From assembly GCA_964641715.1 (NCBI GenBank), contig CAZXMB010000115.1, forward strand, positions 1 through 9,691: a stretch of 9,691 bases of DNA, read 5' to 3'. Shown here piece by piece: positions 1-5,258 of the stretch. Position numbers and translations under genes: made by a program. The stretch comes from CAZXMB01 sp964641715 (GTDB taxonomy: Bacteria > Desulfobacterota > BSN033 > UBA1163). Under the pieces are notes generated by a model that saw nothing but the letters and a program-made list of their open reading frames with translations, had not been told where the DNA came from and did not search any database. Every line of letters starts with the position of its first letter. Position 1 is the stretch's first letter.

Positions 1-29
1 AAATCCGAAATCCGAATATCGGGCGAAGC

Positions 30-42
30 GTCCTTTTAGGAC
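30..42. repeat. Small hairpin inside the repeat mosaic
   Basis: GTCCT (30-34) and AGGAC (38-42) are perfect complements around a TTT loop. The hairpin sits between two TCCGAA-containing segments and looks like a small palindromic insertion within the repeat. It is not followed by a T-tract, so I do not call it a terminator. Confidence 0.45.
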
Positions 43-111
43 CAATCCGAAACAAATTCGAATTTTCAAAATTCAAATTTCTTAAACTTTTACGGGAAAG
101 TCGGCTGAATG

Positions 112-130
112 CCCCGCCTTGTAGGCGGGG
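112..130. repeat. GC-rich hairpin, 7-bp stem
   Basis: CCCCGCC (112-118) and GGCGGGG (124-130) form a perfect 7-bp stem with loop TTGTA. It stands out from the AT-rich surroundings and is the first of three hairpins within about 115 bases. No U-tract follows on either strand, which argues against an intrinsic terminator. A repeat of the REP/MITE kind is more likely. Confidence 0.55.
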
Positions 131-142
131 ATGGCGGTAACG

Positions 143-160
143 GGCTCCAGAATTGGAGCC
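143..160. repeat. Hairpin, 7-bp stem with GAAT loop
   Basis: GGCTCCA (143-149) and TGGAGCC (154-160) are perfect complements around the loop GAAT. It lies 12 bases after the preceding GC-rich hairpin, so the block probably folds as consecutive stem-loops if transcribed. Confidence 0.5.
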
Positions 161-195
161 AAAGCCGACAATATTAATGACACCACCTTAACCCG

Positions 196-224
196 AAAGC
201 CCCGCCCTGTGGGCGGAAAGCTTT
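196..224. repeat. Two-part GC-rich hairpin
   Basis: CCGCCC (202-207) pairs with GGGCGG (211-216) around TGT. An outer stem, AAAGC (196-200) with GCTTT (220-224), encloses it with small internal bulges. The inner core resembles the 112-130 hairpin (both contain CCGCC and GGCGG), so the two may be diverged copies of one unit. Confidence 0.45.
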
Positions 225-410
225 ACTTATTTCGAATATTTAAAACTTGGTCATTTGAGATTGTTTCGAATTTAGAATTTCGTGCTTCGGATTTAAAATC
301 CTCTCGATCGAGAATAACTTTGTTGCCATTTTGCACACAATTTCATTTCTAAGGGACTAAGGGATATTCTTCGAAGCCGGGTAAATTTTAAAACACGGTT
401 AAAGAGGGAA

Positions 411-439
411 TGGACAATTGACCCTGGATTTAATATAAT
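411..439 (+). promoter_or_regulatory. Sigma70-type promoter for the radical SAM gene
   Basis: A -35 element TGGACA (411-416, one mismatch to TTGACA) and a perfect -10 element TATAAT (434-439) are separated by exactly 17 bases. Transcription would start near 446, leaving a leader of only about 13 bases before the ATG at 459. The leader, TTTTTTAAACC just before the ATG, has no Shine-Dalgarno match. This predicts either near-leaderless translation or a transcription start somewhat further upstream. Confidence 0.6.
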
Positions 440-458
440 TTCCTCACTTTTTTAAACC

Positions 459-2123
459 ATGAAGATCCTTCTCATTCAGCCTCCGATCAATGATTTCTAT
501 CAGACCTCCATCCGGACCCAACCGATCGGGCTCGCCTATCTTGCGGCTTCATTAAAAAGAGAGAACCATGAGGTGGAAATCCTCGATCTTCAAAACGGAA
601 AGAAGAAGTCAATCAGTATTCCCCCGGAACTTTCCTATCTCAAGGAATTCTATCCCTTGAATGATCAAAGCCCCTTCAGGCTATACACAGGTTTTTACCA
701 TTTTGGGATGGGCTGGGATGAGGCCAGAAGGAGAATCGAGGATTCAAATGCAGATCTCTATGGGATCTCCTCTTCTTTCACCCCTTATCATGGTGAGGCA
801 CTGCGGATCGCAACACTCATTAAGCAATGGGATTCGAAAAAGATAGTCGCTATGGGAGGCTCTCATATCAGTTGCGATCCGGAGGGAGTCCTGAAAAGCC
901 CTTTTGTTGATTTTATCATCCTTGGAGAGGGAGAAGTCCGTTTTCCTTCTCTGATCCAGAGGGTTGAGAAGGGCGATTTCAATGGAATGACAGGAATGGA
1001 TGGGGTTGGGTATCGGTTGGGGGGAAGGATTGCGGTAAACCCTCTTAAAAATTTTATTCAGGATTTGGACTCCCTTTCTTATCCTGCAAGAGACCTCCTT
1101 GATATGGACCGTTACCGGATCCATAAGAAGAGATACACCATGATCATCACCAGCAGGGGTTGCCCGCATGGATGTGCCTACTGTTCCACCCATCTTGTCA
1201 TGGGGTCTTCGTTCAGGATGAGGAGTCCGGAGAACATCCTCCGGGAAATGAAGGAATGCAGTAAAAGATACGGGGTTGAGGTTTTTGATATTGAGGACGA
1301 TAATTTCACCCTGGATCTTAAGAGGGCAAAGAGATTAATGGAACTCATCATTGAAAATTTCGGAGAGGAGAGGCTCGAACTTTCTGCCATGAACGGGATC
1401 TCCTTTGCTTCCCTTGACCGGGAACTTCTGAGATTGATGAAGAGGGCAGGATTTGAAACAGTGAACCTCTCCCTGGTCAGCATGAATCGGTCCACGAAGG
1501 AGAGGATGAAGAGGCCTGCTCCGGCTACTGACTTTGAAAAGGTCCTTGAGGAGACAGAAGCAGAGGGGCTCAGTGTGATCGCCTACGCCATCTTAGGGAT
1601 ACCTGGCCAGAGGATTGAGGAGATGGTGGAGACGTTGATCTACCTGATGGAAAGAAGGGTTCTTATCGGGCCAAGCCTCTATTATCCAACTCCCGGAACC
1701 CCTCTTTTTGATCAATGTAAAAAAGAACATCTCCTGCCGCCCCCTCCCTCTCAATGGCGCTCGAGTGCGGTTCCCATTGAAACAGAGGAATTTGACCGTC
1801 TCGATCTCGTCACCCTTCTCCGTCTGGCGAGGATCATTAATTTTGTTAAGGGAAAGATGGATGAAAGGGAGATCGAAGAGGGGATGAGCTGGAATGATCT
1901 CTTCCTTTACCTGGGAGATAAGGTTTCTACCCGAGGTCATAAAAATGATCTGAGATGGAAGGAATTAATTTGGATGTTTTTGAAAGAGGGTGCTTTCTTC
2001 AGTTTGAGAAAAGAACAGGGCAGGGAATTCTCCCTTCTGAAGGAAAGGACTTCGGAAAGGGTTTTAAATTATTTTTTTGATCGGGCGAAAGGGAAACCCA
2101 TCCTCAGGGCCCGATGCAATTGA
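459..2123 (+). CDS. B12-binding-domain radical SAM protein
   Basis: This 554-residue protein has the layout of the cobalamin-dependent radical SAM class. Residues 1 to about 190 form a Rossmann-like B12-binding-type domain, starting with MKILLIQPP and containing GGSH at 133-136 and LGEGE at 155-159. The radical SAM core starts near residue 225 and carries the cluster motif C235-x3-C239-x2-C242 (RGCPHGCAYC). These three cysteines hold the SAM-cleaving [4Fe-4S] cluster. I see no DxHxxG cobalamin-ligating motif, which is common in this class and does not rule out B12 binding. Residues from about 430 form a charged helical C-terminal region. Known relatives are methyltransferases, ring-forming enzymes or unassigned; the substrate here cannot be read from sequence. 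The ATG at 459 is chosen because it begins the conserved first strand, although no ribosome binding site precedes it. It leads a probable operon with the dehydrogenase and phosphatase downstream. Confidence 0.88.
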   Translation: MKILLIQPPINDFYQTSIRTQPIGLAYLAASLKRENHEVEILDLQNGKKKSISIPPELSYLKEFYPLNDQSPFRLYTGFYHFGMGWDEARRRIEDSNADLYGISSSFTPYHGEALRIATLIKQWDSKKIVAMGGSHISCDPEGVLKSPFVDFIILGEGEVRFPSLIQRVEKGDFNGMTGMDGVGYRLGGRIAVNPLKNFIQDLDSLSYPARDLLDMDRYRIHKKRYTMIITSRGCPHGCAYCSTHLVMGSSFRMRSPENILREMKECSKRYGVEVFDIEDDNFTLDLKRAKRLMELIIENFGEERLELSAMNGISFASLDRELLRLMKRAGFETVNLSLVSMNRSTKERMKRPAPATDFEKVLEETEAEGLSVIAYAILGIPGQRIEEMVETLIYLMERRVLIGPSLYYPTPGTPLFDQCKKEHLLPPPPSQWRSSAVPIETEEFDRLDLVTLLRLARIINFVKGKMDEREIEEGMSWNDLFLYLGDKVSTRGHKNDLRWKELIWMFLKEGAFFSLRKEQGREFSLLKERTSERVLNYFFDRAKGKPILRARCN

Positions 2124-2169
2124 AAATATTTCAGGGTATAATGAGTCAATCCAGTACAGGGGATAGCAG

Positions 2170-3180
2170 ATGAGGGCAATGGTGCTTGAAGAGATTTTAC
2201 CCATTGAAAGAGAACCTTTGAGAATAAAGGATTGGCCGGACCCGGTCCCGGATGCTAAGGAAATATTAATCAAAATTTCTGTTTGCGGGCTCTGCCATAC
2301 GGAACTGGATGAAATTGAAGGAAGACTTCAACCCAAACTTCCCATTATTTTAGGTCACCAGATTATCGGAAGGGTGATCGGTTCAGGTCCGGGGGTTAAA
2401 AGATTTAAACCTGGGGACCGGGTGGGGGTTGCCTGGATTCATTCAACCTGCGGAAAATGCAGTTTCTGCCAGGGAGATAATGAAAACCTATGCTCCGATT
2501 TCAGAGGAACCGGATGCCATGGTCATGGGGGTTATGCCCAGTATACAGTGATCCAGGAAGACTATGCCTATCTCATCCCTAAAAGATTTTCTGATTCTGA
2601 AGCGGCCCCCCTTCTCTGTGCAGGTGCGATTGGGTATCGGGATTTAAGGCTTGCCAATATAAAGAAAGATCAAACCCTGGGTCTTTTTGGATTTGGGGCC
2701 TCCGCTCACATCGTCCTCCAGGTGGCGAAATACTGGGGATGTGAGGTGTTTGTCTTTACCAGAGGGGAAGAACACCAAAAATTAGCAAAAAAACTGGGTG
2801 CTACCTGGACAGGGAGACCGGAGGATCTGCCACCAAAGAAAATCCACAGTGCTATTGATTTTACTCCGGTCGGGGAGAGTGTGCCGATCGCCTTAAGGGT
2901 TTTGGAGAAAGGGGGAAGGTTAGTGATTGCCGTCATCCGGAAAAGAAATCCCGTTCCTCCTCTCGACTATGCTCAACTCCTCTGGGACGAAAAGGAGATC
3001 AAGAGTGTCGCCAATATCACCCGGAGGGATGTTGAGGAATTTCTCTCTCTGGCGGCTGAGATTCCCATTATCCCTGAAGTTCAGGAGTTTAGATTGGAGG
3101 AAGCAAACCGGGCCCTGGCTCTTTTAAAAGAAGGGAAAATACAGGGTTCCGGCGTGCTAAGGATATCCGGTCCATTTTAA
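2170..3180 (+). CDS. Zinc-dependent alcohol dehydrogenase (MDR superfamily)
   Basis: This 336-residue medium-chain dehydrogenase probably interconverts an alcohol and an aldehyde with NAD(P)H in the cytoplasm. The catalytic-zinc ligands are visible as C39 (in CGLCHTE), H63 and C150. The structural zinc site is C94, C97, C100 and C108. The nucleotide-binding motif is the glycine-rich turn around residues 171-176 (GLFGFG). The motif around H63 reads GHQ rather than the usual GHE, a variant I believe occurs in one branch of the family. Overall it resembles the AdhA/AdhP-type branch, but the substrate is unknown. A good ribosome binding site (AGGGGA) lies 6 bases before the ATG. The gap to the radical SAM gene is 46 bases and to the phosphatase 16 bases, which suggests cotranscription. 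A TATAAT word at 2137-2142 lacks a convincing -35 partner. Confidence 0.9.
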   Translation: MRAMVLEEILPIEREPLRIKDWPDPVPDAKEILIKISVCGLCHTELDEIEGRLQPKLPIILGHQIIGRVIGSGPGVKRFKPGDRVGVAWIHSTCGKCSFCQGDNENLCSDFRGTGCHGHGGYAQYTVIQEDYAYLIPKRFSDSEAAPLLCAGAIGYRDLRLANIKKDQTLGLFGFGASAHIVLQVAKYWGCEVFVFTRGEEHQKLAKKLGATWTGRPEDLPPKKIHSAIDFTPVGESVPIALRVLEKGGRLVIAVIRKRNPVPPLDYAQLLWDEKEIKSVANITRRDVEEFLSLAAEIPIIPEVQEFRLEEANRALALLKEGKIQGSGVLRISGPF

Positions 3181-3196
3181 AGCGAAGGAATCGATC

Positions 3197-3835
3197 ATGA
3201 CCTCTATTTACTTGGTTCGTCATGGACAGACCGCATGGAACAGGGAAGAGATCTTCCGGGGCAGAACGGATGTTCCCCTCGACGGGGTCGGTTTAAAACA
3301 AGCGGAGGTGGTGGGAGATTATTTCAAGGATCTAAAGATCGATGGGATCTATTCAAGTCCTCTTGCCAGAGCCTGGCAGACCGCAGAGAAGATTGCGCAA
3401 CATCATCGTTTAAAGGTTCAGCCCCTGGAGGGGATTATCGATATGAGTTTTGGAAACTGGGAAGGGCACCCCCACTATGAGATTAAGAAGATCGATGCCG
3501 AAACCTATCGCCTCTGGAGGGAAGAGCCGCATTTAGCCAGACTGCCCGGAGGAGAGACACTGGATGATGTCCGGGAAAGGGCAATGGCTTCACTCCGAGA
3601 GGTGATCGAAAAACATCCTGAAAAGACACTTGTCCTGGTCTCTCACCGCGTAGTGAATAAGGTGCTCCTCTGCGGGATTTTAGGAATGGATAATTCTCAT
3701 TTCTGGCAGATCATACAGGATACCACGGCGATCAACCTGATTCAATATAAGAACGGGAGATACATTCTTTCGTTTATGAACGAGACCTGCCACCTTAAAC
3801 GATTAGAGGAAGAGAGCGTGAAGGTTGACTTTTGA
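3197..3835 (+). CDS. Histidine phosphatase family protein (phosphoglycerate mutase-like)
   Basis: This 212-residue member of the histidine phosphatase superfamily carries the phospho-accepting motif R8-H9-G10 followed by QTAWN. It also has the conserved FRGRTDVPL-type segment (20-28), E89 in the NWEG motif and the second catalytic histidine H150 in VSHR. The reaction goes through a phosphohistidine at H9. Family members include alpha-ribazole phosphatase (CobC), cofactor-dependent phosphoglycerate mutases and broad-specificity phosphatases, and sequence alone does not separate them. A cobalamin-type radical SAM gene upstream makes CobC worth considering, but no other cobalamin gene is present. 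A ribosome binding site (GAAGGA) lies 7 bases before the ATG. The gene ends one base from the convergent arsC stop. Confidence 0.88.
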   Translation: MTSIYLVRHGQTAWNREEIFRGRTDVPLDGVGLKQAEVVGDYFKDLKIDGIYSSPLARAWQTAEKIAQHHRLKVQPLEGIIDMSFGNWEGHPHYEIKKIDAETYRLWREEPHLARLPGGETLDDVRERAMASLREVIEKHPEKTLVLVSHRVVNKVLLCGILGMDNSHFWQIIQDTTAINLIQYKNGRYILSFMNETCHLKRLEEESVKVDF

Positions 3836-3836
3836 A

Positions 3837-4265
3837 TCATTCATGAGGCTGGGTCTTTAAAAAGTCTTCGATTTTTGCTTTGATCTCATCTCGGACCCTC
3901 CGGAAGACCACCAATCTTTCCTCAATCGTTCCAATGGCTGAGGCAGGGTCCTCGAAAGACCAATGGATCCGGTTCCCCTGACCCGGGAAATGGGGGCAGG
4001 CCATGGCGGCATGGTCACAGAGGGTGATGATGTCATCAAATTCTTCACCAAGAAATTGGTCCATGGATTTGGAAGTTTGCTGGGAGATATCGATTCCGAT
4101 CTCCTCCATCACACGAATGGCGAGGGGATGGACGTAGGATGGGAAGATTCCTGCGCTCCGGACTTCCCATTGGCCTTCCCCCAGGACATTCATCAGCCCT
4201 TCTGCCATCTGACTGCGGGCTGAATTACCCGTACAGAGAAAGAGTATCCTTTTTTTCTCCTTCAT
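3837..4265 (-). CDS. arsC: Arsenate reductase, thioredoxin-coupled LMW-phosphatase type
   Basis: This 142-residue protein would reduce arsenate to arsenite in the cytoplasm using thioredoxin. The P-loop C11-TGNSAR-S18 holds the nucleophile C11 and R17. The two further redox cysteines of the Staphylococcus/Bacillus-type enzyme are present as C83 and C90 (TLCDHAAMAC). The catalytic aspartate is D106 in FEDPA. All three cysteines being in place favours arsenate reductase over a plain tyrosine phosphatase. I chose the ATG at 4265, which precedes the first strand KRILFLC. An upstream in-frame TTG at 4328 would add 21 poorly conserved-looking residues and overlap queF. The ribosome binding site is weak, so translation may depend on queF, whose stop is 40 bases upstream. 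No arsR, arsB or acr3 gene is in the window. Confidence 0.88.
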   Translation of the reverse strand: MKEKKRILFLCTGNSARSQMAEGLMNVLGEGQWEVRSAGIFPSYVHPLAIRVMEEIGIDISQQTSKSMDQFLGEEFDDIITLCDHAAMACPHFPGQGNRIHWSFEDPASAIGTIEERLVVFRRVRDEIKAKIEDFLKTQPHE

Positions 4266-4305
4266 TTTCGACTCTATGGCAAAGCCAAGATGAGACCTGT
4301 CTTCA

Positions 4306-4713
4306 TCATACCCTTCTCCTCTTTCCAAGAGGGGTCGAGGGATATGAGGCTTCGATTACACTTTTCATTCCGCCCCGGACATTGAACTCACCTGTCACCA
4401 CCGCCCGCACCGGCCTGGAAGCCTTTACGAAATCCCTGAGGATCCGATTGACTGCGTTTTCGTAAAAGATTCCCAGGTTCCGGTAGGCAAGGATATACAT
4501 CTTCAGAGATTTCAATTCCGCGCACCATTTATCAGGAGTATACCGGATGGTGATTGTTCCAAAATCGGGCAATCCGGTCCGGGGGCAGACCGAAGTGAAT
4601 TCGGGGATGGAGATAGTGATCTCATAATTTTTAAATTGGTTCTCAAAACATTCGATCTTTGGTAAAGGAACTTCGATTCCTGACCGGGCATGGTCTTTCG
4701 TATATCTCCTCAT
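4306..4713 (-). CDS. queF: NADPH-dependent 7-cyano-7-deazaguanine (preQ0) reductase QueF, short form
   Basis: This 135-residue protein is a type I (unimodular) QueF, which reduces the nitrile of preQ0 to the aminomethyl group of preQ1 in queuosine synthesis. The catalytic cysteine is C43 in TSVCPRTGLPDFGTI, with the conserved D50 seven residues later. The QueF motif is E66-LKSLK (66-71), followed by the substrate- and cofactor-contacting segment around YRNLGIFYEN (77-86). The C-terminal FNVRGGMKS (110-118) is also characteristic. The ATG at 4713 has a GTGAGG ribosome binding site 5 bases upstream. It is the first gene of a pair with arsC. No other queuosine gene (queC, queD, queE or tgt) is in the window. 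Confidence 0.95.
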   Translation of the reverse strand: MRRYTKDHARSGIEVPLPKIECFENQFKNYEITISIPEFTSVCPRTGLPDFGTITIRYTPDKWCAELKSLKMYILAYRNLGIFYENAVNRILRDFVKASRPVRAVVTGEFNVRGGMKSVIEASYPSTPLGKRRRV

Positions 4714-4733
4714 CGGGGCCTCACTTTAAATCC

Positions 4734-4762
4734 ATCTTAATCCAGATTGCCCGAATAATCAA
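4734..4762 (-). promoter_or_regulatory. Candidate promoter for queF-arsC
   Basis: Reading the minus strand, TTGATT (4762-4757) and TAAGAT (4739-4734) are separated by 17 bases, each matching 4 of 6 consensus positions. Transcription would start near 4727, about 14 bases before the queF ATG, leaving room for its GTGAGG ribosome binding site. The -35 element overlaps the left arm of the palindrome at 4758-4787. Confidence 0.4.
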
Positions 4763-4787
4763 TATTCAAAGATTGAATGCATTTGAT
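4758..4787. promoter_or_regulatory. Palindrome in the divergent region, candidate operator
   Basis: A perfect 6-bp inverted repeat, ATTCAA (4764-4769) and TTGAAT (4773-4778), surrounds AGA. Outer arms ATCAA (4758-4762) and TTGAT (4783-4787) extend it with unequal spacing. The element lies between the divergent queF and rhodanese genes and covers the candidate queF -35 element, so it is placed to repress one or both. The regulator is unknown. An ArsR-type repressor is possible given arsC downstream, but none is encoded here. Confidence 0.35.
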
Positions 4788-4833
4788 GGAAAGGTAGGTT
4801 ATAAATAATCATATTTGAACTTGGAGGAATGCG

Positions 4834-5154
4834 ATGGAAGAACCCAGAAGAGTGACCCCGGAGGAAGTCCATCAGAGGGTGAAGGAGGGGCGAGCCCTCC
4901 TCGTCTGTGCCTATGAAGATGAGGAGAGGTTTAAGAGATTGAGATTGAAAGGAGCCATCTCGCTCGGTGAATTAAAATCGAAGCTATCCTCTTTATCAAA
5001 GGATCAGGAGATCATCTTCTACTGAGCCTGAGCTAGAGAGGCAAGCGCAGCCGGTCTGGCTGCAGGGTATATCGAGATGGGGTACCGGAATGCCGGGGTT
5101 TTAAAGGGAGGCGTGACTGCCTGGAAAGAGGCCGGGGACGAACTGGTGGAATGA
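4834..5154 (+). CDS. Rhodanese-like selenoprotein with Sec-x-Sec active site (two in-frame UGA)
   Basis: This reads as a 106-residue single-domain rhodanese if TGA codons 64 (5023-5025) and 66 (5029-5031) are translated as selenocysteine. Up to residue 63 (EIIFY) it has the N-terminal half of the fold, with LLVCAYEDE at 22-30 where rhodaneses usually have LVDVR. After the TGAs the frame continues uninterrupted: U64-A-U66-A-R-E-A-S-A, then AAGYIEMGYRNAGVLKGG (76-93) and VTAWKEAG (94-101), the typical C-terminal half, with a TGA stop at 5152. The first TGA falls exactly on the persulfide-forming cysteine and the second on the next cysteine of the C-x-C variant loop. A SECIS-like hairpin follows at 5047-5063. 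The ATG at 4834 has a strong GGAGGA site 5 bases upstream. A decayed gene is the alternative. It would need two independent nonsense changes exactly at active-site cysteines beside a SECIS-like loop, in an otherwise intact frame. The sulfur or selenium acceptor is unknown. Confidence 0.85.
5023..5031 (+). other. Two recoded UGA codons (selenocysteine sites)
   Basis: The bases read TGA-GCC-TGA in the rhodanese frame, giving Sec64-Ala65-Sec66. The spacing from each TGA to the first loop base of the hairpin is 27 and 21 bases, both inside the range I know for bacterial SECIS elements (about 16-37). TGA serves as an ordinary stop in several neighbouring genes (radical SAM, phosphatase, queF, arsC, AOR), so recoding is local and not a change of genetic code. 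Confidence 0.8.
5047..5063 (+). promoter_or_regulatory. SECIS-like hairpin
   Basis: GCAGCC (5047-5052) and GGCTGC (5058-5063) form a perfect 6-bp stem closing the loop GGTCT (5053-5057). In E. coli fdhF the apical loop contains the same GGUCU, whose G and U bases contact the elongation factor SelB. The bulged U of the E. coli stem is not seen here; the broader bacterial consensus mainly requires a G at the start of a short loop. The hairpin lies inside the coding sequence (residues 72-77), as expected in bacteria. Confidence 0.8.
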
Positions 5155-5172
5155 ATGATCTCAATGATCTCA
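5155..5172. repeat. Two tandem copies of a 9-bp unit
   Basis: ATGATCTCA occurs twice in a row directly after the selenoprotein stop codon. Nothing in the remaining 86 bases before the next gene looks like a terminator, and no clear promoter is seen there. A simple replication-slippage duplication is the plain explanation. Confidence 0.7.
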
Positions 5173-5258
5173 ATCGTAAGGAAGAACTCGCGGTTCAGAC
5201 ATTGATTCGTCAAGGATGAATAATTGATGAAGTCAAGCCATTTTCAGGAGAACGATCC

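Larger units (their letters stand above)
1..300. repeat. AT-rich mosaic of intergenic repeats with inverted halves
   Basis: This stretch has no credible gene. It is built from repeated words: TTCGAA at 57-62, 231-236 and 265-270 (with another outside, at 370-375), and TCCGAA several times in the first 52 bases. The left end begins AAATCCGAA (1-9) and its reverse complement TTCGGATTT lies at 286-294, so the two halves look like inverted copies of one AT-rich repeat. A GC-rich block of hairpins (about 111-224) lies between them. I infer a decayed palindromic intergenic repeat or MITE-like element with a second element inserted. No transposase and no clear target-site duplication are visible. 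Bases 301-410 show nothing recognisable. Confidence 0.5.

Noticed and set aside
112..224. GC-rich hairpins as intrinsic terminators of a gene to the left
   Set aside because: None is followed by a run of T on either strand, and several occur in tandem within a repeat block.
131..352. A 73-codon plus-strand open frame in the left intergenic region
   Set aside because: It starts inside a GC-rich hairpin and runs through AT-rich repeat sequence. The predicted protein is low in recognisable structure and there is no ribosome binding site.
744..1193. Minus-strand open frames across the radical SAM gene and other strong genes
   Set aside because: They lie in other frames of well-supported genes, lack ribosome binding sites and show no family motifs.
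2137..2142. TATAAT before the alcohol dehydrogenase as an internal promoter
   Set aside because: No acceptable -35 hexamer lies 16-18 bases upstream and there is no extended -10 TG.
3831..3842. A terminator between the convergent phosphatase and arsC genes
   Set aside because: Only one base separates the stops and no hairpin with a T-tract is visible. The same holds for the 8-base gap between the DUF6599-like gene and the kinase (6171-6178).
4266..4328. A longer ArsC starting at TTG 4328
   Set aside because: It adds 21 residues ahead of a standard family N-terminus and overlaps queF. The ATG at 4265 gives a normal family length of 142 residues.
4834..5025. The rhodanese as a complete 63-residue protein or as a pseudogene with nonsense mutations
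   Set aside because: The frame after the TGAs encodes the rest of the fold with no frameshift, both TGAs match active-site cysteine positions, and a SECIS-like hairpin follows at suitable spacing.
5151..5219. A 22-codon frame starting with ATG that overlaps the selenoprotein stop (MNDLNDLNRKEELAVQTLIR and two more residues)
   Set aside because: The coupling overlap is attractive, but the GGTGGA before the ATG is too close to act as a ribosome site. The start covers a tandem duplication and the peptide has no recognisable feature. Conservation in relatives would change this view.
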